Assembly: GCF_018006725.1 (NCBI RefSeq)
Contig: NZ_JAGMXV010000004.1
Coordinates: 1 to 64,000, forward strand
DNA from: Rhizorhabdus sp.
Lineage (GTDB): Bacteria; Pseudomonadota; Alphaproteobacteria; Sphingomonadales; Sphingomonadaceae
Length of the DNA stretch: 64,000 nt
Direction of reading: 5' to 3'
A program made the position numbers and the translations under genes. The notes under the pieces were generated by a model. It was not told where the DNA came from, searched no databases, and was given only the letters and a program-made list of their open reading frames with translations. Shown here piece after piece: positions 8,829-17,081 of the stretch (the first letter of the stretch is position 1; every line of letters begins with the position of its first letter).

Positions 8829-10058
8829 TCAGTTCTGCGCGAGTTCGAGTTTGGGCTGCATCAGTTGGATGAACAGCAGTGCAGCGAGATAGGCGCCGCC
8901 GCAGATCGCGAACATGGGCCAATAGCCATGGCCGTTATCGAGCGACCAGCCGGCCAATTCTATGATCGCGGTGCCCGACAGATTGCCTGCCACCGCGCCC
9001 AGCGCGACGACGCTGGCGACGCGCACGCCGGGAACGATGTCGGCCGTCATCCCGAAGATGTTGGTCGAGAAGCCCTGATGCGCGAACAGGCCGCAGCCGA
9101 TCAGAAGCGCGGCGATCCACGGACTCTGCGCCGTCAGCGCGAGCGGCATGGCGAGCACGACGAGGGCGAAGAACAGCATCGATATCTTGCGCGCCGCGTT
9201 GACCGAGAAGCCGCGCCCGAGCAGCAGTGGATAGAATGCCCCCGAACTGATCGCGCCGAGCGCCGCCATGGCGAAGATCACCGCGATCGGCCCACCCAGA
9301 TCGCCCTGTGCCATGTTGAACTGGCGCGAGAAGAAATCGGGCATCCAGAACAGCACGAACCACCAGACGCAGTCGGTGAAGGCCTTGGCGCCGACCACCG
9401 TCCAGCTGCGCCGGTCGCTGAGCAGGTCGCCCCACTTCACAGGCGCTCGCTCGGGTATGTTGCCGACGGGGACGAGCTTGCGCGTGCCGAAGATCCAGCC
9501 GGCGAGCCAGAGGAAGCCGAGTGCGCCGGTCAGCACGAAGGCGGCTTTCCAACCGAAGGCGAGCGCCAGCGGCGGGATCAGGAGGGGGGTCAGGATCGCC
9601 CCGATATTCGGCGCGGTGTTGATAAGGCCGATGGCGATGTTGCGCTGACGAGGCGGCATGTAGATCGCCGCTGCCTTAAGCCCGGCGGGGGTGCTGACCG
9701 ATTCGCCGACCGCCAGTACGATCCGCGCTGCGACGAACTGCTGCACGGTCATCGCCAGGGCATGGGCCATGCCGGCAGCACTCCAAACGACGACGGCGAT
9801 GCCATAGGCCATGCGCACGCCCAGTCGGTCGACGAACCACCCGACCGCGAGCAGCGCGCCCGCTGCCGCGATCTGGAAGGATGATCCGAGATGGGCGTAA
9901 TCGGCGTCGCTCCAGCCGAATTCGGCCTCCAGCGTAGGTTTGAGGAGGGCGAGAACCTGCCGGTCGACATAGTTGAGCGCATTGCCGAGGAAGAGCAGAA
10001 CGATGAGGAGGCCTATCGTCCCGCGCGCGACCGTCTGTCCACCGCTGCCCTGGTTCAC
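8829..10058 (-). CDS. MFS transporter, anion:cation symporter (hexuronate-like) family
   Basis: 409 aa with about 12 hydrophobic segments. The motifs LNYVDRQVLALLKP and GWFVDRLGVRMAYG are typical of the ACS/ExuT branch of the major facilitator superfamily, which carries organic anions such as hexuronates. The GTG at 10058 is chosen because GGGAGG lies 6 bases upstream; an ATG at 10103 is the alternative. SQ is an anionic hexose, so this carrier is a reasonable inner-membrane importer for it or its glycoside, replacing the ABC transporter of Agrobacterium. The link is contextual. Confidence 0.85.
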   Translation of the reverse strand: MNQGSGGQTVARGTIGLLIVLLFLGNALNYVDRQVLALLKPTLEAEFGWSDADYAHLGSSFQIAAAGALLAVGWFVDRLGVRMAYGIAVVVWSAAGMAHALAMTVQQFVAARIVLAVGESVSTPAGLKAAAIYMPPRQRNIAIGLINTAPNIGAILTPLLIPPLALAFGWKAAFVLTGALGFLWLAGWIFGTRKLVPVGNIPERAPVKWGDLLSDRRSWTVVGAKAFTDCVWWFVLFWMPDFFSRQFNMAQGDLGGPIAVIFAMAALGAISSGAFYPLLLGRGFSVNAARKISMLFFALVVLAMPLALTAQSPWIAALLIGCGLFAHQGFSTNIFGMTADIVPGVRVASVVALGAVAGNLSGTAIIELAGWSLDNGHGYWPMFAICGGAYLAALLFIQLMQPKLELAQN

Positions 10059-10177
10059 CGCATCCCTCCCGATCCTTCCGCCGTCACGCAGCGGTTTGTA
10101 CACTTGCAGACTAGCGTGTCGCCGCGATAAGGGAAATATTATATGACACCGTAAGACAGAAAAACGGCAGGAGCGGC

Positions 10178-11254
10178 ATGAAGGGCATAGATTGGGACGC
10201 GACGCCGCATGGTGGCGATCTGTTCGGCGAACTGCATCTTGCCGAAAATGCCAAGGCGCCGCCGCCAGAGCGCGACAGCCTGATCCCCGGCCTGATGATC
10301 TGCGGCGTCGGCTCGGCCGCCGCAGCGTGGCTGTCGGACCATTATGGCTTCCCGATCATCCTGCTCGGCCTTCTCATCGGCCTGTCGCTGAACTTCGTCA
10401 CGCGCGATCCACGCACCACCAAGGGGCTCGACTTCGCCTCGCGCACCTGCCTGCGCGCCGGCATCGTCGTCTTGGGTCTGCAGGTTACCTTCGCCCAGAT
10501 CCAGGCGCTCGGCGCGACCCCCTTCGCCGCGCTGGTCGTCGTCATGCTGCTGACCTTCGGCGCCGCTCTGGTCTTTGCGCGCGCATCGGGGCAGGGGCGC
10601 TATGCCGGGATCCTCGCGGGTGGCGCGACCGCGATCTGCGGGGCCAGCGCTGCGCTCGCACTCTATGGCGTGATCGGCAAGGAACGGCTCAGCCAGGCGC
10701 AGTTTGCGCTGACCCTCGTCGGCGTCTCGCTGGCCAGCGCGCTCGCTATGTCGATCTACCCGGTGCTGGCGGCCGAACTGGGACTCAACGACCAGCAGGC
10801 GGGCTTCCTGATCGGAGCGTCGATCCACGACGTCGCCCAGGCGATCGGCGGCGGCTATGCCTTCTCGGATTCGGCGGGCAGCTATGCCACGATCGTCAAG
10901 CTGTCGCGGGTCGCCCTTCTCGCACCCGTCGTAGCGCTCGCCAGCCTGTGGCTCGGCAGCGTCGGCGGCGATGCGGGGCGCCCGATCTGGCGACGGCTGG
11001 CTTTGCCCTGGTTCATTACCGCCTTCCTTGCGGTGGTCACGATCAACAGCCTGTTTCCCATCCCGGCACCGGTGAAGGACAGTGCGCTCAGCGCGTCGAA
11101 GGGGCTGCTGCTGCTGGCTGTCACGGCGACGGCCATGCGCTCTCGCATGGACCTGCTGATGGAACTGGGGTGGAAGGCCGTCGCGCCCGTGATCGGCGCC
11201 ACATTGGTCAGCTTCCTCGCTTCGCTTCTGTTCGCGGTCTGGCTGGTGGCCTGA
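10178..11254 (+). CDS. YeiH-family (PF03601) putative sulfite/sulfate exporter
   Basis: 358 aa integral membrane protein with about 10 hydrophobic segments and family motifs GGATAICGASAALALYG and IGASIHDVAQAIGGGYAFS. AGGAG precedes ATG 10178. PF03601 proteins are annotated as sulfate exporters, and relatives are found in sulfonate-dissimilation gene clusters. Here it lies just beyond the SQ monooxygenase locus, so it could remove sulfite (or sulfate) produced by desulfurisation. It is transcribed away from the MFS gene across a roughly 120-base gap. Confidence 0.85.
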   Translation: MKGIDWDATPHGGDLFGELHLAENAKAPPPERDSLIPGLMICGVGSAAAAWLSDHYGFPIILLGLLIGLSLNFVTRDPRTTKGLDFASRTCLRAGIVVLGLQVTFAQIQALGATPFAALVVVMLLTFGAALVFARASGQGRYAGILAGGATAICGASAALALYGVIGKERLSQAQFALTLVGVSLASALAMSIYPVLAAELGLNDQQAGFLIGASIHDVAQAIGGGYAFSDSAGSYATIVKLSRVALLAPVVALASLWLGSVGGDAGRPIWRRLALPWFITAFLAVVTINSLFPIPAPVKDSALSASKGLLLLAVTATAMRSRMDLLMELGWKAVAPVIGATLVSFLASLLFAVWLVA

Positions 11255-11341
11255 CCGGCGCGCGCCCGCCCAAGCGCATTGCATTCGGCGCCCCACGCTC
11301 CATAGTCGGTCTGAACGATGACAGGCCGTGGAGAGTGCCGA

Positions 11342-11893
11342 ATGACCCCCGAGCAGCGGCTCGACCGCGTCGAATCCGAGCTGGCGATCCGCCGGCTCAT
11401 CGCCGCCTATTGCTTCACCATCGATGATCGCGACATGCCCGCCATTGCGGCGCTGTTCGCCGACGACGCCCGGGTCGCCTCGCAGGACGGGGTGATGGAA
11501 GCGCGCGGGGTCGATGCGATCATGGACCAGTATCGCCACCGTTTCACCGTGCTCGGACCGGGCGCACATTATATGCACGACGTGCTGATCGACTTTTCCG
11601 ATGAGAACCCCGACCTCGCCTTCGGTCGTGTGTCGGGCCATGCCGAATTGTGGCGCAACGGCCGGATGATGGTCGCCTCGCTGCGCTACCGCGACCGCTA
11701 CGTCCGCACCGCCGCGGGCTGGCGCTTCGGCGAGCGGATCATCAGCTTCCTCTATTATGTCGATGCCGACGACTATCGCGGCATCCTCGGCCATGCCGAT
11801 CGCAACCGCGCCTATGCGACGCCGATGCCGGCGGACTTTCCCGAAAGCCTCCCCGGCTGGTCGGGTTCGGCGGAGACTGTGGCACATGGCTGA
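11342..11893 (+). CDS. SnoaL-like/NTF2-fold protein
   Basis: 183 aa of the nuclear transport factor 2 superfamily: an N-terminal helix (RLDRVESELAIRRLIAAYC), then DRDMPAIAALFADDARV and strands ending GWRFGERIIS. The fold covers ketosteroid isomerase-like enzymes and beta subunits of ring-hydroxylating oxygenases. ATG 11342 is preferred over 11318 because GGAGAG precedes it. It overlaps the enoyl-CoA hydratase start by 8 bases, forming a two-gene operon. The function is unknown; isomerase or dehydratase in the neighbouring catabolic pathway is possible. Confidence 0.8.
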   Translation: MTPEQRLDRVESELAIRRLIAAYCFTIDDRDMPAIAALFADDARVASQDGVMEARGVDAIMDQYRHRFTVLGPGAHYMHDVLIDFSDENPDLAFGRVSGHAELWRNGRMMVASLRYRDRYVRTAAGWRFGERIISFLYYVDADDYRGILGHADRNRAYATPMPADFPESLPGWSGSAETVAHG

Positions 11894-12647
11894 TCAGGGC
11901 GTCCGCATCGAGGATCGAAACGGGGTCCGGATCATCACGATCGACCGCGAGCGGCGGAGCAATGCGCTGGACGTCGCGGCCTCTGCGGCGATCGATCAGG
12001 CGATCGACACCGCCGAACGCGATCCTGCGATCCACGTGGTGGTGCTGACGGCGGCGGGTGACCGGAGCTTCTGTGCCGGCATGGACCTGAAGGAGGCCGC
12101 CGAGCGTGGGCCGGGTCATGGACTCGTTCCGGGACGCGGCTTCGCAGGGATCACCGAGCGACGCCGGACCAAGCCTCTGATCGTCGCTGCCAACGGCGCC
12201 GTCGTAGCGGGTGGATTCGAGCTTGCTCTGGCCGCCGACATCGTCGTCGCCGCCGATCATGCGATCTTCGGGCTGGCCGAGGTCAAGCGCGGCCTTTTCG
12301 CCTTTGCCGGGGGAGTGCAGCGGCTCGCCCGTTCGGTGCCGCGCGCGACCGCGCTCCACATCGTCCTCACGGGCGAACCGATCAGTGCCGCGCGCGCGCT
12401 CGAGCTTGGCCTGATCTCGGAGGTCGTCCCCCGCGATCGGCTGATGCCGCGCGCCATCGAACTGGCCGAGACGATCGCCGGTTTCGACCGCGATACGATC
12501 CGCCGCGCGCTCGCGCTGCACGACTTCGCCGCAGACGCCCCCATCAACGAGAGCCTGAGCTTCGGCCGCGCCTATGGCGAGGAAACGCTCGGCGGCCTCG
12601 CGACGCAGGAGGGCATCCGCGCCTATGCCGAGGGACGGGCGACTTAG
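11886..12647 (+). CDS. Enoyl-CoA hydratase/isomerase (crotonase) family protein
   Basis: 253 aa crotonase fold. The oxyanion-hole loops are SFCAGMDLKE and ANGAVVAGGFELALAAD. The position of the first catalytic Glu of hydratases reads G/V (AVVAGG), while Glu is present in LAEVKRG. It acts on acyl-CoA thioesters in beta-oxidation-like steps. The start ATG overlaps the end of the NTF2-like gene (ATGGCTGA). It converges on the thiolase gene 25 bases away. Confidence 0.88.
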   Translation: MADQGVRIEDRNGVRIITIDRERRSNALDVAASAAIDQAIDTAERDPAIHVVVLTAAGDRSFCAGMDLKEAAERGPGHGLVPGRGFAGITERRRTKPLIVAANGAVVAGGFELALAADIVVAADHAIFGLAEVKRGLFAFAGGVQRLARSVPRATALHIVLTGEPISAARALELGLISEVVPRDRLMPRAIELAETIAGFDRDTIRRALALHDFAADAPINESLSFGRAYGEETLGGLATQEGIRAYAEGRAT

Positions 12648-12672
12648 CGTCCCCGCCCGATCGGTCGCCAAT

Positions 12673-13824
12673 TCAGAGCGTGGCGGCCGATCCCAGGATG
12701 ACTGTCGCCTGGCTCGACAGCGTGCCGCCATTGCCATGGGCGAGCGCGATATCGACGTCCGGGATCTGGTTGGCGGCCTCGCCGCGGATCTGTCGCACCG
12801 CCTCGACGATCGTGAACAGCCCGTACATGCCGGGATGGCAGCAGGACAGGCCGCCGCCATTGGTGTTCACCGGCAGATGGCCGCCCGGCGCGATGCCGCG
12901 ATTTTCGACGAAGCGCCCGCCTTCGCCCTTGGGGCAGAAGCCAAGATCCTCGAGGAACAGGATCGTGTTGATCGTGAAGGCGTCGTAAAGTTCGACCACG
13001 TCGACGTCGGACGGACCGATTCCCGCCATCGCATAGGCCCGGCCACCGGATTCGCTCGCGGCGGTGGTGGTCAGGTCGGGCATCTGCGAGATCGCATTGT
13101 GCCAGGTCGCCGCTGCGGCCCCCAGCACGGGGACGAGCGGCTTTGCACCGTCACGCGCGCGGTCGGTCCGCGTCATCACGATCGCGGCGGCGCCGTCGGT
13201 GACGAGGCAGCAGTCCTTGACCGACAGGGGGCTGGACAGCATCCGCGCGCCCAGCACGTCATCGATCGTCAGCGGGCCGGTGGCAAAGGCTTCCGGATTG
13301 CCGTTCGCCCAGGCCCGCGCGGCGACCGCGACCTCGGCCAGATGGCGCCGCGTCGTGCCGAACTCGTGGAAGTGGCGCGACGCCGCAAGCGCATAGGAGG
13401 AGGCGGGAAAGAGCGGGCGATAGGGCGCTTCCCAGACATTGCTGCCGACCGGGGTCGACAGCTTGCCGCCGCCGCTGCGCTGGTTCGATCCATAGGCGAT
13501 CAGCGCGGTGTCAATATAGCCGGCCGCCAGCATCGTCGCGGCGGTCGCGACATGGCTGAGGAAGGCCGATCCACCCGTCCGGTTGCAGTCGGTGAAGCGC
13601 GGCGACAGCCCCAGATATTCGGCGAAGCTGAGCCCGGCCAGCACGTCGTCGGGCAGGCAGATGAACAGCCCGTCGACCTGCGACAGCGGCATGCCGGCAT
13701 CGGCGAGCGCCAGGAGCCCGGCCTTGGCCGCCATCTCCATGGTGGTGTGACCGGGGCATTCCCCGATGCCATAGGTCGCAATGCCGGCAATCGCTGCCTG
13801 CCCGCGCGGAAAGTCGCCCGCCAT
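12673..13824 (-). CDS. Thiolase-family acyltransferase (SCP2/lipid-transfer type)
   Basis: 383 aa of the thiolase superfamily branch annotated as acetyl-CoA acetyltransferase or lipid-transfer protein. Features include DCNRTGGSAFLSHVATAATM around the nucleophile region, VELYDAFTINTI, and the C-terminal GGGLSCCHPGMYG and AHGNGGTLSSQ loops. These proteins often pair with a DUF35 partner, as here: the DUF35 gene ends 2 bases before it on the same strand. Such thiolase/DUF35 pairs cleave side chains in steroid-like CoA esters in other bacteria (established); the substrate here is unknown. Confidence 0.87.
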   Translation of the reverse strand: MAGDFPRGQAAIAGIATYGIGECPGHTTMEMAAKAGLLALADAGMPLSQVDGLFICLPDDVLAGLSFAEYLGLSPRFTDCNRTGGSAFLSHVATAATMLAAGYIDTALIAYGSNQRSGGGKLSTPVGSNVWEAPYRPLFPASSYALAASRHFHEFGTTRRHLAEVAVAARAWANGNPEAFATGPLTIDDVLGARMLSSPLSVKDCCLVTDGAAAIVMTRTDRARDGAKPLVPVLGAAAATWHNAISQMPDLTTTAASESGGRAYAMAGIGPSDVDVVELYDAFTINTILFLEDLGFCPKGEGGRFVENRGIAPGGHLPVNTNGGGLSCCHPGMYGLFTIVEAVRQIRGEAANQIPDVDIALAHGNGGTLSSQATVILGSAATL

Positions 13825-13825
13825 G

Positions 13826-14191
13826 TCAGGCCGCCTCGAACAGGAGGAGGGGGGCGCCGTCGCGCTCGCCGATCCGGGCGCGGACGCGCAGGCCGATGGC
13901 GATCTCCTCCGCTGGCATGCCTTCGACCTCGCTCATCAGGCGAACATCCTCGTCGAGATCGACCAGCACCACCGCCCGGGGCGGCTCGGGCGGGCGAGGG
14001 TGGATCACGGTCACGGCGTGTACGGTGCCCATGCCCGACGCTTCGATCCATTCCCAGTCGGTATCGCCGCTGCGCGGTTCGGCGAGGCGCGGCGGAAAGA
14101 AGATCGTGCCGCTACCGCGCGCGCGCTGTAACAGGAAACGTCCTTCGGCCAGCGCGGCACGCCACTGGGCCTGCGGTGCTGCCTCGATCAC
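13826..14191 (-). CDS. DUF35 OB-fold protein lacking the zinc-ribbon cysteines
   Basis: 121 aa from a GTG that overlaps the CoA-transferase stop as GTGA. The OB-fold half (GTVHAVTVIHPRPPEPPRAVVLVDLDE, in part) and DVRLMSEVEGMPAEEI are standard for DUF35 acyl-CoA-associated proteins. The N-terminal rubredoxin-like ribbon is normally held by four Cys, but here it reads LQRARGSGTIFFPPRLAEP and contains no cysteine at all, so it cannot bind zinc in the usual way. It probably forms a complex with the thiolase encoded directly downstream. Confidence 0.82.
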   Translation of the reverse strand: MIEAAPQAQWRAALAEGRFLLQRARGSGTIFFPPRLAEPRSGDTDWEWIEASGMGTVHAVTVIHPRPPEPPRAVVLVDLDEDVRLMSEVEGMPAEEIAIGLRVRARIGERDGAPLLLFEAA

Positions 14192-15393
14192 GCCGGAACC
14201 TTGCGCGCGCCTTCGAGCAGCGCATCGATGGTGGCGTCGTCGAAGCCGGCTTCTGCCAGAATGGCGCGACTGTCGGCGCCCAGCGCCGGGCCCGGATCGC
14301 CGATCGCACCGGGCGTCTCCGAAAAGCTCGTCGGGATTCCCGGGAAGCGGAGCTTGCCGAACTCGCTGTCGCGCTCCTGCCAGAAGCCCGTCGCTTCGAG
14401 ATGCTCGTCGTGGAGCAGGTCCTGAGGCGTCGCGATCGCCATGGCGGGCACCTCGGCGATACGGAACAGATCCAGCCATTCGGCGGTGGTCCGCTCCGCC
14501 AGCACATCGGCCAGCTTTGCCAGCACCGTGCCGATATTCTCGGTTCGGCTGCGCATCGATGCGAACATCGGATCGCGCGTCCATTCGGGATCGCCGATCG
14601 CGTGGAAGAAGCTGCGCCAATGCTTGTCGTTGTAGATCATGACACCGATATAGCCGTCGCTGGTCTTGTACGGCCGGCGCGATGCGGTGGTGACACGCGG
14701 ATATTCGGGCGGCCCCTGCGGCGGGTCGAACAGTGAGCCGCACAGATGCTCGATCATCGTGAACGAGACCAGCGTCTCGAACATCGGCACCTCGATCTCC
14801 TGGCCCCGGCCGGTCTTCTCGCGCGCATAGAGCGCTGCGAGCATCGCGTAGAGGCCGGTCAGGCCGGTCACCTTGTCGGCAACGACCGTGCCCAGATAGG
14901 TCGGCACCCCGTTCGACAGCCGCGCCTGGAGATCGACCAGCCCCGACGCTGCCTGGACGATGTCGTCATAGGCGGGATAGTCGCGATAGGGGCCGTTGCG
15001 GGCGAAGCCGTAGAGATTGGCGTAAATCAGCCCCGGATTGGCCTCGCGCAGCGATTCATAGTCGAGGCCAAGGCGCTTGATCGCGCCGGGACGCATCGAA
15101 TGGACGAAGATATCCGCACCTTCGACGAGCCGGACCAGCGCAGCGCGCGCTTCAGGCTGCTTGAGGTTTAGCGACAGGCTGCGCTTGCCCCGATTGACGT
15201 TGAGGAACATGCCGCCGCGTGTCGCGTCGGGGCCGGGCGGCAAATAGCGGGTCGTGTCGCCGTCGGGGCTTTCGACCTTGATGACGTCGGCGCCGAGATC
15301 GGCCATGATCTGCGTGGCATAGGGGCCCATCAGCACGCTGGTGCAGTCGATTACCCGTACGCCCGCCAGAGGACCTTTCAGACGCCCGCTCAT
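14188..15393 (-). CDS. CaiB/BaiF family CoA-transferase
   Basis: 401 aa type III CoA-transferase. Motifs include VRVIDCTSVLMGPYATQIMADLGADVIKVE (in part) at the N-terminus, NRGKRSLSLNLK, and the catalytic Asp region GFARNGPYRDYPAYDDIVQAASG. It moves CoA between an acyl-CoA donor and a carboxylate acceptor. The ATG at 15393 is preferred to the ORF start at 15516 because the homologous N-terminus begins with MSGRLKGPLAG. It is first in a three-gene leftward operon with DUF35 and thiolase, all overlapping or nearly so. Confidence 0.9.
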   Translation of the reverse strand: MSGRLKGPLAGVRVIDCTSVLMGPYATQIMADLGADVIKVESPDGDTTRYLPPGPDATRGGMFLNVNRGKRSLSLNLKQPEARAALVRLVEGADIFVHSMRPGAIKRLGLDYESLREANPGLIYANLYGFARNGPYRDYPAYDDIVQAASGLVDLQARLSNGVPTYLGTVVADKVTGLTGLYAMLAALYAREKTGRGQEIEVPMFETLVSFTMIEHLCGSLFDPPQGPPEYPRVTTASRRPYKTSDGYIGVMIYNDKHWRSFFHAIGDPEWTRDPMFASMRSRTENIGTVLAKLADVLAERTTAEWLDLFRIAEVPAMAIATPQDLLHDEHLEATGFWQERDSEFGKLRFPGIPTSFSETPGAIGDPGPALGADSRAILAEAGFDDATIDALLEGARKVPA

Positions 15394-15464
15394 CGCACGG
15401 CCCCCCTTGTCAGGGCGATCGGCGGGCATAGCCTCATGCGCATGTGCGTAAGGGGAATGGAATC

Positions 15465-16196
15465 GTGAAGGTACATCTTGTCGCGGCTGGCAAATTTCAT
15501 GACATCGACTTTGCACGGCTGGAGTTGCTGAAACTTCTGGCCGAACGGCCGGAGATACGGACGTCGGTGGCGTCGGACTATGGCGATCTGGCGAGCCTCG
15601 CTGCGGCCGATCTCCTGATCACCTATACCTGCGATGTGCTGCCGGATGCGCCGCAGACCGAGGCGCTGGCGGCCTTCCTCGCGCGCGGCGGACGCTGGTT
15701 CGCGCTGCACGGGACCAATGCGACGCTGCGCTTCGGCGACGACGGCGTGGTCGACACGCCCGACGTCGCTCCGGGCTTCACCAAATTGCTCGGAACGCGC
15801 TTCGCCGGCCACCCGCCGATCGCGCCGTTCAAGGTCTTCGTGACGCGCGGCGATCATGCGCTGACCCAGGGCCTGCGCGACTTCCGCGTGGAGGACGAAC
15901 TGTATCTGACCCACCGTACGGCGGAGATCGACGTGCTGCTGCACACCAGCTTCACCGGCTCCTGCCCGGAGTTCCGCGATTCGGAATGGGACGAAGCCGA
16001 GGTTCCGGTGCTGTACGAGCGGCGCGTTGGTCCGGGTTCCATCCTCTACCTCACCCTCGGTCATTGCCGAGGCCATTATGATTTGCGTCCGGTCGCCGAT
16101 TTCTGGCCGCATCCCCAGCGCTGCTCGTGGAACTATCCGGTGTTTGCCGAACTGCTCCGTCGTGGCATTCGCTGGGGGCTTCCTCAACCGGGCTGA
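15465..16196 (+). CDS. ThuA-domain protein
   Basis: 243 aa from GTG 15465 (AAGGGG upstream; ATG 15444 is possible). It matches the ThuA/trehalose-utilisation glutamine-amidotransferase-like fold: LITYTCDVLPDAPQTEALAAFLARGG, in part, then FALHGTNATLRF, the late HPP and the strand ILYLTLGHCRGHYD followed by WNYPVFAELLRRGIRW. ThuA proteins are linked to keto-sugar or glycoside metabolism and some are hydrolases, but the role is often unknown. It diverges from the CoA-transferase operon and converges on the TetR gene with stop codons overlapping by 13 bases. Confidence 0.8.
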   Translation: MKVHLVAAGKFHDIDFARLELLKLLAERPEIRTSVASDYGDLASLAAADLLITYTCDVLPDAPQTEALAAFLARGGRWFALHGTNATLRFGDDGVVDTPDVAPGFTKLLGTRFAGHPPIAPFKVFVTRGDHALTQGLRDFRVEDELYLTHRTAEIDVLLHTSFTGSCPEFRDSEWDEAEVPVLYERRVGPGSILYLTLGHCRGHYDLRPVADFWPHPQRCSWNYPVFAELLRRGIRWGLPQPG

Positions 16197-16861
16197 CCCT
16201 GGGCCTTGTCGAGCTTGGGGTTCATCGAGCGAATCTGCTGCTCCAGCAGGGCCAGCATCGGTTCGACCATCGCCTCGGCCATGGCACCGGTCACCAAATT
16301 GATTGCCATGCCTTCGAGCATGGTTTGCGACAGCGTCATGGCGAGGTCGAAGCGTTCGCGATTACCCTGCCATTCGGGGAAGAGCGCGACCGCCTGGGCG
16401 TTGAACCGTTCGCGATACTCCACCTGCAGCGGCTGCAGGATCTTGGCGAGATCGGGATGGGTTCGCGCTGCCAGCGCCAGTTCGTGGAAGGCGATGAAGG
16501 CCGGCTTCTGCAACTGGCGCCAATAGGCGCGAACCAGCGCATCGACATCGTGATTCTCGGTGTCGGCGGCGCGCCTGAAGGCGCGCAGGCGCTTCTCGTG
16601 CAATTCGACGATCGCAGCCTTGATCAGCGCCGAACCATTTTCGAAATGGTGGAGCATGGCACCCCGCGACAGGCCGGCCTCGGCAGCGACCTGTGGCGTC
16701 GTGGTGTTCGCATAGCCCACCTTGACGATGCAGCGGATCGTCGCGTCGATCAGTCGGGCGCGGGTCTGTGCGCTCTTCAGCGACTGCTGGGTCTGCCCGC
16801 CCTGACCGCGTTCGCGCGGCTGGCGGGCGGGGGAACCGGAACGAACTGCTGCCAACGCCAT
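16184..16861 (-). CDS. TetR/AcrR family transcriptional regulator
   Basis: 225 aa from ATG 16861. The N-terminal DNA-binding helices read ARLIDATIRCIVKVGYANTT and PQVAAEAGLSRGAMLHHFEN, a clear TetR HTH; the rest is a helical ligand domain. The longer ORF start at 16945 would cover its own operator. A palindrome at 16884-16901 lies 23 bases upstream of its start and a second at 16988-17007 precedes the divergent SDR operon. Matching palindromes precede the other operons up to 29.5 kb, so it is the likely pathway repressor (inference from placement). Confidence 0.9.
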   Translation of the reverse strand: MALAAVRSGSPARQPRERGQGGQTQQSLKSAQTRARLIDATIRCIVKVGYANTTTPQVAAEAGLSRGAMLHHFENGSALIKAAIVELHEKRLRAFRRAADTENHDVDALVRAYWRQLQKPAFIAFHELALAARTHPDLAKILQPLQVEYRERFNAQAVALFPEWQGNRERFDLAMTLSQTMLEGMAINLVTGAMAEAMVEPMLALLEQQIRSMNPKLDKAQGQPG

Positions 16862-16883
16862 CGTACGGAAAATCCTTTTCGAG

Positions 16884-16901
16884 AAACAATCATGTTTGTT
16901 T
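16884..16901. promoter_or_regulatory. Palindromic operator, copy A (TetR gene promoter)
   Basis: AAACAATCA|TGTTTGTTT, an 18-bp inverted repeat with 8 of 9 positions paired, centred on CATG. It lies directly upstream of the TetR gene and fits autoregulation. Confidence 0.7.
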
Positions 16902-16987
16902 TTGATGCAAGCTGTCAAGCAGCCTCGTTCAGCGCCCCTTAGCACAAGCAGACCGCGATGTTGCGGGAAGAGTGCGCGCGCCTATAA

Positions 16988-17007
16988 AAAACATTCATGC
17001 ATGTTTT
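16988..17007. promoter_or_regulatory. Palindromic operator, copy B (SDR/Rieske operon promoter)
   Basis: AAAACATTCA|TGCATGTTTT, a 20-bp inverted repeat with 9 of 10 positions paired. It lies 75 bases upstream of the SDR start and about 87 bases from copy A, between the divergent TetR and SDR genes. Confidence 0.75.
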
Positions 17008-17081
17008 AGTCTTGCCTTGGCCCGAACCCTCAGTGCAGAAAGGGCGGGAGGCCAGAGGGTCGTGAGGATCGGAGAGGTAGA

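Noticed and set aside
8865..9884. 339-aa plus-strand ORF
   Set aside because: Antisense to the MFS transporter; composition dominated by Arg, Glu and Asp with no motif.
10139..11887. 582-aa minus-strand ORF
   Set aside because: Antisense shadow of the YeiH and NTF2 genes; Arg/Gly/Asp-rich low-complexity translation with no family motifs.
12574..14736. 720-aa plus-strand ORF
   Set aside because: Antisense to thiolase, DUF35 and CaiB genes, all of which have clear motifs; arises from high-GC codon bias.
15421..15464. Palindromic GCGCATGTGCG as another copy of the TetR operator
   Set aside because: It lacks the AAAACA arms of the other copies and pairs poorly; only the CATG centre is shared.
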